64,000 nucleotides of DNA, from assembly GCA_963170055.1 (NCBI GenBank), contig CAUJGJ010000270.1:36001-100000 (forward strand). Direction: 5' to 3'. Of this stretch, positions 22,481 through 33,070 are shown piece by piece. Source of the DNA: Halisarca cf. caerulea (Eukaryota > Porifera > Demospongiae > Chondrillida > Halisarcidae). The notes below the pieces were generated by a model. The model ran no database searches. It was given only the letters and a program-made list of their open reading frames with translations, and was not told the origin of the DNA. Positions within the stretch are counted from its first letter, which is position 1, and each line of letters begins with the position of its first letter. Both the position numbers and the translations under genes were made by a program.

Positions 22481-22772
22481 TCACTCCCAAAAAGGAGAAC
22501 TACTTGCACTAACCACATCATTCAGGATGGAAGATAACTTCTTAGCAACTAAATCCCTTGATGCTCACACATGTGGGACATGTCCAAAGTCCCACTATTG
22601 TGTTAACAGGCTGGAATTTGGGCGTGTGTAAGGCTTCGATCATGTGATATGCTCGTGACATTTCATGACGTATAATTTTAGTGTATAAGCAAGGCAATTG
22701 TGCTGCATGATATTTGTTCTACTTTTCGTACATGTGAAGGCCTTTATTCATTAATAGTTAATGTCACATACG
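22481..22772. other. Spacer, no gene seen
   Basis: Probably the 5' leader of copy 6 plus unique DNA. It contains a CATGTGGGACATGTCC word near 22569. Confidence 0.4.
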
Positions 22773-23385
22773 CACAGGGTATTTATAACCATCCAGGAAT
22801 AAAATGCAAAAATGGCCATCTTGAAATAGCTTCACGGATTATCGATCGTTTCTACTTAGTTGACTTGATTTTTGCTGAGTTCTTCTTACTGAACGAAAGT
22901 TGTATATATTCCGTGCATGTTGGTACTTAACTAGCGATTGTTTCTATTGTCTGAAGGAAGATAGCGACCTAGGAATACATAGCAGTTTCAGACAAACTTC
23001 GCCTTGGTCAGACCTTTAGATCCCTCTCAATTCCCATGAAACAAGCAAAAAGACAGAACAAGTGGTGAGCTATCCGAAAATCGCTCCGGACTATAGGTTA
23101 TAATCTTCCGTAAGAAAGTTATAACCGAAAAACCTGTTTTTTAACCCTTCAACCGGCCAAAAGTTAGCATAAATGATCCAATTGTGAGAAACTGCTTGAT
23201 TGTAGCACTATGCCCGGAACAATTTTCACAAACCGAAACATCCTAAGATTCCATCGAAGTTGGATTTGGTGAGATTCGAAGGCATCTAGAGGTCTGACCA
23301 AGCGACTTTATCTTCGCCCTCAACAAAAGTGCCATTTTCGTGACGTTTCACAGATACGTAGGCATAGCGTCACAAAAGTGTCTCT
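22773..23385. mobile_element. Partial second copy of the CACAGGGT MITE family
   Basis: The left tip CACAGGGTATTTATAACC (from 22773) and the next ~45 bp match the right end of the 18345-18630 MITE in reverse. Similarity resumes at about 23284-23385 (GTCTGACCAAGCGAC...GCCATTTTCGTGACGTTTCAC), after ~460 bp absent from the shorter copy. The far terminal repeat was not found. Within the extra DNA, 23003-23021 and 23283-23301 form an inverted repeat (CTTGGTCAGACC). This could mark a nested insertion. Confidence 0.6.
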
Positions 23386-24297
23386 AGGCCTAAGTTTCAA
23401 TTTACTTGAGAGGAATAACTGCTAAATACAGCTGCTCGAAAAAGCGGCAATTATTCGAACGATAGATGGAAAATTTGGTCGAAATATAGATAAATGTATA
23501 GCTTGAATTTGTTCATACAGTCTAAATATCGTTGTTTGCCATTTCAAATACGCACAAGAGAGAAAAAGCAAATTTGTTAGCAACAAAATTGCCGACTTTA
23601 GGAAGCCATTCAAGTGTGAATCGACATGTCCCACATGCGCGTGGGATTCTCTTGAGAATCCTTGTAGAGAAGTGGCCAGGGTTGATGACAGAAGGTGTGC
23701 AGGTATGTTATGTCCGAATCCGAGGTAAAGTGGGCGTCTATGCGGTTGTGAGGAATGTAATACAATTGGAACACATTTAGAGGGTATATCACATGTTGTT
23801 CGCACGACCTGCTGGCTAGTTGATGGCGTCACTGCCTGGTGTTTACACGTTTTTCGCTTGAGTTCCAGAAGAACCAGTGTTTTGAGCACATAATATGCTT
23901 TTTGAAACTATTTTGCAACCATTGTGAAGGCAAAGGTAAATTCTAAGAGGAAGTGGTGTGCTTCAAAATATCAAATTCGTGCACTGCGCAGTTAGGCCGC
24001 CCGGAACAAGGCTAACATAATTGATCTGATAAGAGATTAACTTGGTAAGGAGCACAGTCCTGCAAACGTACGTTCCGCGGTAGTTCTCTGAAGAACGAAA
24101 ACTGGTATGGCAAGATTGTGGAAAGGTGACCACGAGTACAACTAGTCTTCTGGCACAATTGCATGTGACGTCACGTGATTTTACTAAAGGAAGCTAACTT
24201 TCACCACAAGAAAACTTCGTCAAAAACAAGGTGGTAGAAATCTCCGATTTGCACCATGATACTTTGAGGTATTGTTCCCAAAGGTTCAAACCCCTAG
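23386..24297. other. Intergenic, no gene established
   Basis: A donor-like GTGCAGGTATGTTATGTCC occurs at about 23697. The ~150 bp before it is open on plus and includes a CPTC word, but no family was recognised. No other gene signal. Confidence 0.4.
24166..24177. promoter_or_regulatory. Overlapping CRE and E-box
   Basis: TGACGTCACGTG fuses the CRE core TGACGTCA (24166-24173) with the E-box CACGTG (24172-24177). Such composites are good bZIP/bHLH sites, but no clear transcription unit starts nearby. Confidence 0.3.
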
Positions 24298-24431
24298 AAT
24301 CTGAATCAGGGTCTCTGTACATTGCTCCGTTTGTTTTATGTCCAACAAATTGTACCAGTCACCGTAGAATTTTGCATAAATCCTTGGACATAACAGCCAT
24401 GCAGTGGAGCCTGAAGACCCTGATTCGGATT
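24298..24431 (+). repeat. Hairpin repeat, copy A (134 bp)
   Basis: AATCTGAATCAGGGTCT (24298-24314) pairs with 24415-24431, 17 bp with one G-U type mismatch. An inner 10-bp stem TTATGTCCAA (24336-24345) pairs with TTGGACATAA (24384-24393). The 3' half carries GGACATAACAGCC and TGGAGC, shared with copy B at 30655-30789. The overall architecture is conserved while the outer stem sequences differ. Confidence 0.6.
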
Positions 24432-24731
24432 TAATAAGTTCGATATCTGTGTGTTCCTTTGAGCCAAGTTTTGTGTCCAAAAACCTGAGTTTCTACCACT
24501 GCGTTTTTGAATTTTTATGTTTTCTTATACGTTCAGAAAAACTCGTCATACAAAGTTTTGTGACCCTCCAGAAAAATCTAAAAGACTCAGATACAAATTG
24601 GATATGCTTAAGATATAACACAAGGTGTTTTCTGGACATCACTACTCGTGCACATGCAAAACTGACCGATTGATTTCACTCCTTTGATAATGGCGGCCAT
24701 TTTTGTTTATGTCCAGATCGGACATAACATA

Positions 24732-24995
24732 CCTGCATGATGATGAAGACGGAATGGCGAGTGGAGTGGCAACATCGGAAGGTGACATATCTCCTGTGGA
24801 GTCATCGGAAGTAGCGATACTGACCTGACAGCGAGCTTGTGGGATCCCAGAACCGGCACAACAATCCATTACTGGGCCATGCTTTTTGATATTGCCATCC
24901 AGCCTGACAGGCATGAACCTTCCACATCGGGGGCAAGGGGCCCTCGGAACGCGCAATGAAGCTTGCGAGTCTTGGGGTGCTGAATCTTGCGACAT
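24732..24995 (-). CDS. Candidate first exon with a Cys/His finger
   Basis: On minus, ATG at 24995 opens 88 codons that are clearly richer in G+C than their AT-rich surroundings. They include CPRCGRFMPVRLDGNIKKHG, then PVMDCCAGSG. That spacing of C-x2-C, H-G-P and C is reminiscent of the short N-terminal finger found at the front of some animal retrotransposon ORFs. It ends at CAG followed by GTATGT, a strong splice-donor consensus (a second donor-like CAG/GTCAGT lies inside, near 24830). No following exon was identified. It may be the 5' exon of an element or host gene, or an isolated remnant. Confidence 0.35.
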
Positions 24996-25975
24996 TATGT
25001 GAAGTGAGTAGACAATGACAGAAAATTACAGAACTAAGTTGAATTGTTCAAGTGATTAGACTAATTTTGATACTTGATGCGGGCATGAAAAAATCAAGGG
25101 ACACGCTGCCACCATTTTATCCATATATATATATTATATATGCAGGCCCATAGGAAGCTCTCAAAAAGTGGTACGGCGAACATACGCCATAAAAATTTAA
25201 TGTACACAAAAGAAGTTGGCTGTCATATGAATATGAAAGCTAATGCTGAACACACTGCATAATATTATGCAGCAGCCAACATTTAAGTTTGCCAAAGGGG
25301 CTATGACATTGTTCACTACCACTAGCAAATCATGTTCATTTCAACAAGCAGTCAAAATTAAATCTGGTGAAAATTTACATAGCAAATTTACATACGGTAC
25401 GGCCAAAAGTGCCCACGAAAAGGGAGGGAAATTTGAACGATGGTTTTGTGTGCTATGTAGCTTCTATCTTAAATATTCTTGCATCATTGGAAAGCCTAAA
25501 ATAGCTCTTCTAAAGATAGTAGGATGACATAGGTTTACTATTAGAGGGGAAGCTCGTGAATGAGAGAAAGGTGAAAGACTCACGGAGATGACATACGGGT
25601 GCAGTACGTGCAGTGTAAACTACTACCTTGACTGTTTCCAGGATCATCTACTGACAGATTTGCACAGATAGATAGTAGTATGGAACAATAATTGTACATC
25701 TTGGAGAGTTACACTGCAATATCTGGTGCCTTGTTTTTCGTTCGATGTTGTTTCTTCTTCTTTACCTTTAAATTGTTCTTCCTTGACAGTATTGCTGAGA
25801 ATTGGCTGTATCGGTATAGATAAGGCTTCAGAAGGCCTTAGTGACCAAACAACTAAAACTGGTAATGCACAAAATCTATCAAGAAAGAAGTTCTTCGCGA
25901 GTTTCCACAAGGCAGATTTTCTGTCAAAACGTTCCATAGTACGAGGCCAGAGGGGCGCATATTTACCATAAATGT
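24996..25975. other. Intergenic, no gene established
   Basis: It contains a short AT run near 25125-25142. Open frames on both strands up to ~140 codons (for example minus 25644-26075) show no recognisable domain. Confidence 0.4.
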
Positions 25976-26026
25976 AGGGTTTAATAGAAGGCAGGGCTTG
26001 AATAGAAGCCGGGTTTGAATGCACGC
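25976..26026 (+). repeat. Three 17-bp direct repeats (left cluster)
   Basis: Units at 25976, 25993 and 26010, consensus roughly CGGGCTTGAATAGAAGC. The same 17-bp unit forms the cluster at 26360-26410. Confidence 0.85.
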
Positions 26027-26359
26027 TGGGTACTCCTGCAATATAACCATAGATATAACGAACGGTCTTTTCCACTTCAAGGTATGGTTTTTGGATACAA
26101 ATCTCATGGAAGAGTATCTACGATTAAGAGAAGGTCAGCTACGTCAAAGAGAAAGCCACACAACATCAAATTCATGTTCAAAGTGATAGAGTGTACGAAT
26201 AACACCAATAAAGAAGCACCCAACAACATCGTCCTCTATGTAAACGAAAAGAGTACTAGTCGTTCTCTGTTCTAACGACGCTTTCCTTTTCGAACGTATG
26301 CAATGGTCTATTGGCAGCCAATTTCCTATTATTATTTCCTGTACGTAAGAAATAAAAAT

Positions 26360-26410
26360 CGGGCTCGAATAAAGGCCGGGCTTGAATAGAGGCCAGGCTC
26401 GAATAGAGGC
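26360..26410 (+). repeat. Three 17-bp direct repeats (right cluster)
   Basis: Units at 26360, 26377 and 26394, consensus CGGGCTCGAATAGAGGC, in the same orientation as the cluster 330 bp upstream. The two clusters probably bracket one repetitive element. Confidence 0.85.
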
Positions 26411-27058
26411 TGGGTCAAAACTTACTGGAAGGAAATAGAGGCTGGTGCTTCTATTTGAACAAATACGGTGTATATGTGTGTATCATGTAGTACAGTAGTA
26501 CTACATAATATGCAGTAGGGATGACGCCAAAACAAAATAGCCACCCATACATTAGAGCTTAACATATTTGCGCCAAAACTCACTTCTGGTATGTTCTGGA
26601 GCTCCAAAAACCCCATATTCTAACGTTTGGCTGGATTTTAAATAGATATAAGTATTTAACAGGCCACTAAGTACCCTACTTTCGCTGAAAATCAGAAAGT
26701 TTGCATAGCATAAAAGGTCACCGTTTCGGCTTCTTCTTCTTCTTATTCTCACCTTTTAGTTCAAACAAGATAACAACCACTAGGAGGGACATAGCAACCT
26801 AATTTTACCACCATTCTAACTCAATACTTTGCGCAGGGTGCCTTTTTGATATTAGAAGAAATTCGTTCTGGGGCAAGCAGATTTTCTGGACTTGACTGCA
26901 AAATTGGCCGTGTCCGCCATTCTATAAATGGCCGACTTGTATCTGGATGGTGTAATACTCACATGTGGCAAATTTTTATGTCAGTTTTCAGTTAATATGT
27001 AGAGAATACACTGTTTTCTGGGCATATGTTCAAAATAAAAAGTACACGGACAAGAACT
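26411..27058. other. Intergenic, no gene seen
   Basis: AT-rich sequence; nothing recognised. Confidence 0.5.
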
Positions 27059-28309
27059 GTACAAAAACCATTAAAAAATGGATAAAAGATGTAGGGATGA
27101 AAAATTGTCAATCATCAAATATCACTGGAACAAGGCAGAGTTGTTTGTTGCATAGGGCTGAACAGGCATAGGTATAGACATACAGAGGGTTAGGTATACA
27201 TTGGGCTAGAGGGGCATGAGGATGGACTATGCATAGGTCTAGGACTGACATAGTTCAAGGCATGCATGGGGCTAGACGGATACGGAGCTTGACTGGGTAA
27301 AGGGCTAGACGGGTTAATTCCCTACTTCCCTCAACCTGTTTGCATAAGCTAGCAAAAGGTATCACAAGGGATATAGGGAATTAACCCGTCTAGCCTTCAG
27401 GAAGTCTTTCTGTGCTCTTCAAACATTGGTTAAATTTCAACCTTGTTTTTAGTATGCCTTTGAACATGCGTTGGCCGACCTACGTGGAAATTTCTTGGCC
27501 AATGCCGCAACTTACTAGTTCGGCAAGTCACATATCAGACGGAAATGTTCTCTTTTTCTGACCAAAACACTAAACCACGCGTTTTCCTTAGCAAAATGGG
27601 AACGATCTTGGAGATAAAAGCTTATGGCTATGTATGTAGATAGGGTACGAGCTGATAACTACCCAAAATACCTGTCTACTCCACGGGTTTCTTTAGTGTC
27701 TTCCGAAGAGTCATAATCAACATTGAATGCAATTTTCCTTGATTTCAAAGACTTCGAAACTAAGTTAAAAGACTCAGTGAACGATATTTCCAAGGTCGCC
27801 GCTACGGCCATTTTGTCATTGGTCAACATAATAAAAAAATATGTGCGCATCTAATTTTAGTGTGCATGACTCATTGGCAATAGAAAATTATGTAGCCCAA
27901 TGATCTGTAATACGCAACGCAATGCAGAGTGATTTTTCTGCAGTACGCTTGGTAATCACTGCGTAAAATGATGCGTATTACTATTACGAGATATAAACTT
28001 TTTTGATCCCTACCGTATGCGAGGGATGTAGGAATTTACAGTGTGCAGATTAGCCTGGCAAGTAGCCTCTACATGCAGCCCAGGGTGATAGATATAAGAC
28101 TAAACTCTGTCTACCCCTGTACTCCTCTAGCCTCATGTATATATAGTCCTATACTCGTCTAGCCCTATGCCCATTTTGACCTTTACCCATCTAGCCCTGT
28201 CCCCATTTCACAATTTACCCTTATTTCAAGTATTTTTGGAGGATGTCTTTAGTAAAGCATTTTTACACTATCCTGTGTCAATTGTTTGTCGCATTTTTAA
28301 ATGTTTTTT
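27059..28309. mobile_element. Large relative of the foldback element
   Basis: The left ~280 bp (from 27059: ACAAAAACCATT...AAAATGGATAAAAGATG) follow the left arm of 13373-13749. The right ~290 bp (from ~28018: GAGGGATGTAGGAATTT...CGTCTAGCCCTATGCCC...TTTTTGGAGGAT) follow its right arm. Between them lie ~670 bp of different DNA, including a candidate minus-strand exon and a 21-bp inverted repeat around GGGTTAATTCCCT (27312-27395). Arms are much more diverged than in the short copy. It ends only ~77 bp before the bromodomain exon. Confidence 0.6.
27671..27813 (-). CDS. Candidate first exon inside the large foldback element
   Basis: On minus, ATGGCC (context ACAAAATGG) opens ~48 codons, MAVAATLEISFTESFNLVSK and on to KIAFNVDYDSSEDTKE, ending at ACAG followed by GTATTT, a plausible splice donor. 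The acidic serine-rich end looks protein-like, but no family was recognised and no downstream exon was found. If real, it may be the 5' end of a transposon-encoded gene. Confidence 0.25.
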
Positions 28310-28386
28310 GTGCATCTTGTAATATTTTAAATCCTGCCTGTCTACACATATTTTGTACTGCATATGTTTATATTTACATTCTTAAG

Positions 28387-29070
28387 CCTTCCATCCTTGA
28401 AGGATTACTCGTCTATTGTATCTAACCCAAGTGATTTGACCAAAATTAGAAGAAATCTAAGTGCATCTCTATATACTATGCCTGGAGAGTTTGTAAATGA
28501 TCTGAAGCTGATTGTAGAAAATTCTCAGTTATATAACACAGATGTTCATTCCCTTGTGAGTTAATGCAATAAGGCATTCTGTTTTGTGTTGTTGAGCATC
28601 TTTTGTATTTTTAGATATACCATATGACGCAGCAAATTAGTCAATGGATAACTGATCAGTTGCCAAAGTTCTGGACTAGTACTTTGTACTCAGACTGTCA
28701 TGAAAAGTTACATATGATTCATGAAGAGCTGCCTTCAGTAAATGGTAGCAAGAAATCACTTCAAGATGAATCATGCGCTAAAGTGTATTCTTCTTGTCCT
28801 AGTATTGAAGCTGTGCAAACATCATTCGCTGAATTCACCAGTGTTGTTGAAAACTCTTCATGTGTGCAGACTAATGATCAGCCCATTTCAATGAGACTCA
28901 GAAAGAGGCCTAGCAGCAACAGACAAAGCTCTCAAAATGATGAAAGTGCTATCATTCAGAGTAAACGATGTCAGTCAAGGAACCAAGAAGTATGCGATAA
29001 ACTCTTATTTTCCTTTTCTAGACATGGCAGACGGATAAAGCCAGCTTTAAGGTTTTACGATACCTCATAG
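28387..29070 (+). CDS. Bromodomain protein, last two exons (BRWD/PHIP-like?)
   Basis: Exon 1 (28387-28555) follows a TTCTTAAG acceptor and encodes PSLKDYSSIVSNPSDLTKIR, then FVNDLKLIVENSQLYNT. This is the bromodomain ZA-loop to helix B pattern with the acetyl-lysine-binding asparagine region near N-S-Q-L-Y-N. A GTGAGT donor (28556) and TTTTTAG acceptor (28614) define a 59-bp phase-0 intron. Exon 2 (28615-29070) continues in frame with IYHMTQQISQWITDQLP, the final bromodomain helix. A serine-rich, basic tail follows (MRLRKRPSS, SFSRHGRRIKPALRFYD), then the stop. Earlier exons are not visible; the upstream intron would contain the large foldback element. The role would be acetyl-lysine reading on chromatin. 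The BRWD/PHIP assignment rests on the IYxM helix and basic tail and is tentative; a truncated gene copy is also possible. Confidence 0.65.
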
Positions 29071-30654
29071 TCATGAAAATGGTGTATACTCTCTATAGTT
29101 TTATGAACGCACAAGAAAATATTGACATGGCGTTCTTTGTTGTCTTTCTAGCATATCAAGATTTATTTTTATGTGAAGTATGATGTATAAGTATTGGCTA
29201 TTTCATGTCCAGGAAAGAGTTATGTTTTTGTTTTGCTTTCCAAAGACAGTAGGCATAAACACATTGCTCTCAAGAGAAGTGTGTAGTAGCCACTTTGTTT
29301 CCAAATAATAATCCTGGAAATAGTGCTAGGTTCTAAATTGTTGAATAACTGCCATAATATCCTGCCATATTCATTACTTCAGAGATGCTAACATCATGTA
29401 ATGCAATTGAAAGATGGTTGCTTACTTATTCTGATGAAATTAGTGACTTTTGGCTGCTTGCACCATTTTTTAAGGTTGTACATGATGTTTAATGTACAAA
29501 AAGATGTACATAGTTTGGAAACTTGCAACTAAAAACTGTGCCTATTGTAACTTTTTGAAGATTTTATGGTGGAATGGAGGATTATTTTCTATCCATTTAG
29601 CAATAGAATACTGTTAAACCAAAATTTGAAATACATTTCAGTGTGCAATGAACTTAGCTTTACTCGGTTTCACTGTTAGTGTGTATATATCGTATGTCAA
29701 GAAAATTTCATGGTACAAAATTTGTAGATTACAGTAAAACTACCAATAGATATCATTTGTACAAGATAAAATATATGCTGCTTTACCTTCTTTAAAAAAA
29801 TATTTTGACAAGTCAGAATGTTTTAAAATTTGAAGTATTGTTACTAAAATCCTAATAAAACTTCTAGAAGATTTCCTTTGAACTATATATTGCTTGCACT
29901 TTAAACTTCCAGTTTCTGAATGTCTTAAAATTTACAGTACTATTACTAACTTGAATGATGTAGAATGTAGTAAGATCATGTCAAAAATTACATAAGATAT
30001 CATTTGGAGAAAATGAAATTTGCAATATTACCTTCTTTAATTTCAGAAAGTTCTATTTTTTGTGTGACTCCACTGAAGTGTCTTCAGAATTTTAGTTTTC
30101 TTCTGGGCTGGTGCTACACTAGGGCTGGAGCACGCTCAAAGCGCTTTTGTATTGCTAACCATGAACTACACAGGGGCATTATAGTGCTTTTTGGAAGTTG
30201 GGGATCGCAGGCGACAAAGTTATGGAATTTCTGGTATTTGTCACATTTTACCTATACTTCATTACTAACTGAAGGAAAACGTTGTAATACATCATAAGAA
30301 GCAGGTGCTGACATTGGAGTTGGTTTACGCAGGTATGTTATTGCAGAATTGAGGCTAAAAGTTTTGTGTTTTGTGGTTTGACTAGGTATGCGATTAGATT
30401 ATTGCGCCTCAGACAGTTTATCACGGTTTGGCCATGTGACCACAGCTTATAAACACGACTATTATACGTCATTATAGGCTGAAACACGCGAGTATTTGAA
30501 GAGTTGACCTCTATGGACATGTGATATCATGTGACAAATGCCTAAAGAAGCGCTCCAGTCCACAAGGATTTTATGGCGAAAAAGGCGCGGGTCTAGATCT
30601 CTACGTAGATACTTAAAACTTTGTCAGAATATCGCTGAAGGACTGAACTTCAAA
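29071..30654. other. 3' UTR and intergenic DNA, no gene seen
   Basis: AT-rich. A 97-codon open frame at 30004-30297 has no recognisable domain. A donor-like CGCAGGTATGTTAT word lies at about 30329. Confidence 0.5.
29854..29859 (+). promoter_or_regulatory. Possible polyadenylation signal
   Basis: AATAAA, about 790 bp after the bromodomain stop, in an AT-rich 3' region. Its use is not shown. Confidence 0.3.
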
Positions 30655-30789
30655 TTCTGATTTGGGGAAGATTGTCGGTCCATCCCTTCAGTTTATGTGC
30701 AGCCACTTGTTGCTATAGCCATTCTTTTTGATCAGAAATCCGTGGACATAACAGCCGTGGAATGGAGCAGCGTTTTCCCCAAATCAGAA
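30655..30789 (+). repeat. Hairpin repeat, copy B (135 bp)
   Basis: TTCTGATTTGGGGAA (30655-30669) pairs perfectly with 30775-30789. The 3' half shares GGACATAACAGCC and TGGAGC with copy A at the same place relative to the stem. The inner stem is weaker than in copy A. Confidence 0.6.
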
Positions 30790-31190
30790 AGTAAGATTAG
30801 GACATGTTCTATCTTCTGAATTGACTTGCGCGTTTAAATTCAGATGTATAGACACGCGCCTTTTGCGTTTTTTCCTTATTTTGGTATGGTTGAAAATCGA
30901 CCATATACAACACGTACGATACGTTTTTGGCTCTTTTAAAATTAGCAACGTTAACATTTTTAAGAGACATTGGAATAGTTGTTTAAGCTGAAATTTCCAT
31001 TAAATGAAAGTTACTTAGAGCAGTTTGTAAGAAATTTGCAACTTTGACAATTTTATTCTTATGATAAAATTAAAATTATCAACATTAACAATTTTAAGAG
31101 ACATTGGAATACTTGTTTAAATAGAAATTTGCATTAAATGAAAGTTACTTATAGCAGTTTTTTAGAAATTTGCAACTTTGGCAATTTTAT

Positions 31191-33070
31191 TCTTATGCTA
31201 AAATTAAAATTAGCAACGTTAACATTTTTAAGAGACATTGGAATAGTTGTTTAAGCTGAAATTTGCATTAAATGAAAGTTACTTAGTTCACTTTTTAAGA
31301 AATTTGCAACTTTGGCAATTTTATTCTTGTGCTAAAATTAAAATTAGCAACGTTAACATTTTTAAGAGACATTGGAATAGTTGTTTAAGCTGAAATTTGC
31401 ATTAAATGAAAGTTACTTAGTTCACTTTTTAAGAAATTTGCAACTTTGGCAATTTTATTCTTATGCTAAAATTAAAATTAGCAACGTTAACATTTTTAAG
31501 AGACATTGGAATAGTTGTTTAAGCTGAAATTTGCATTAAATGAAAGTTACTTAGTTCACTTTTTAAGAAATTTGCAACTTTGGCAATTTTATTCTTGTGC
31601 TAAAATTAAAATTAGCAACGTTAACATTTTTAAGAGACATTGGAATAGTTGTTTAAGCTGAAATTTGCATTAAATGAAAGTTACTTAGTTCACTTTTTAA
31701 GAAATTTGCAACTTTGGCAATTTTATTCTTATGCTAAAATTAAAATTAGCAACGTTAACATTTTTAAGAGACATTGGAATAGTTGTTTAAGCTGAAATTT
31801 GCATTAAATGAAAGTTACTTAGTTCACTTTTTAAGAAATTTGCAACTTTGGCAATTTTATTCTTGTGCTAAAATTAAAATTAGCAACGTTAACATTTTTA
31901 AGAGACATTGGAATAGTTGTTTAAGCTGAAATTTGCATTAAATGAAAGTTACTTAGTTCACTTTTTAAGAAATTTGCAACTTTGGCAATTTTATTCTTAT
32001 GCTAAAATTCAAATTAGCAACGTTAACATTTTTAAGAGACATTGGAATAGTTGTTTAAGCTGAAATTTGCATTAAATGAAAGTTACTTAGTTCACTTTTT
32101 AAGAAATTTGCAACTTTGGCAATTTTATTCTTGTGCTAAAATTAAAATTAGCAACGTTAACATTTTTAAGAGACATTGGAATAGTTGTTTAAGCTGAAAT
32201 TTGCATTAAATGAAAGTTACTTAGTTCACTTTTTAAGAAATTTGCTACTTTGGCAATTTTATTCTTATGCTAAAATTAAAATTAGCAACGTTAACATTTT
32301 TAAGAGACATTGGAATAGTTGTTTAAGCTGAAATTTGCATTAAATGAAAGTTACTTAGTTCACTTTTTAAGAAATTTGCAACTTTGGCAATTTTATTCTT
32401 GTGCTAAAATTAAAATTAGCAACGTTAACATTTTTAAGAGACATTGGAATAGTTGTTTAAGCTGAAATTTGCATTAAATGAAAGTTACTTAGTTCACTTT
32501 TTAAGAAATTTGCAACTTTGGCAATTTTATTCTTATGCTAAAATTAAAATTAACAACGTTAACATTTTTAAGAGACATTGGAATAGTTGTTTAAGCTGAA
32601 ATTTGCATTAAATGAAAGTTACTTAGTTCACTTTTTAAGAAATTTGCAACTTTGGCAATTTCATTCTTGTGCTAAAATTAAAATTAGCAACGTTAACATT
32701 TTTAAGAGACATTGGAATAGTTGTTTAAGCTGAAATTTGCATTAAATGAAAGTTACTTAGTTCACTTTTTAAGAAATTTGCAACTTTGGCAATTTTATTC
32801 TTATGCTAAAATTAAAATTAGCAACGTTAACATTTTTAAGAGACATTGGAATAGTTGTTTAAGCTGAAATTTGCATTAAATGAAAGTTACTTAGTTCACT
32901 TTTTAAGAAATTTGCAACTTTGGCAATTTTATTCTTGTGCTAAAATTAAAATTAGCAACGTTAACATTTTTAAGAGACATTGGAATAGTTGTTTAAGCTG
33001 AAATTTGCATTAAATGAAAGTTACTTAGTTCACTTTTTAAGAAATTTGCTACTTTGGCAATTTTATTCTT
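31191..33070 (+). repeat. 268-bp dimeric higher-order block
   Basis: CTTATGC and CTTGTGC monomers alternate strictly for about 14 monomers (A forms at 31191, 31461, 31729, ...; G forms at 31327, 31595, 31863, ...). The alternation first breaks at ~33203. Confidence 0.9.

Noticed and set aside
8913..23640. GACATGTCCCACATG-type word at 8914, 22569 (reverse) and 23625 as a p53-like site
   Set aside because: Only one of the three contains a full RRRCWWGYYY half-site. The occurrences may simply be coding remnants.
25644..26075. 143-codon minus-strand open frame
   Set aside because: Part of it crosses the 17-bp repeats and no family was recognised; not enough to call a gene.
30004..30297. 97-codon open frame
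   Set aside because: No domain, no start context, no splice support; likely chance.
24298..30789. Link between the 134-135 bp hairpin repeats and the 134-bp satellite
   Set aside because: The lengths coincide but the sequences share no anchors.
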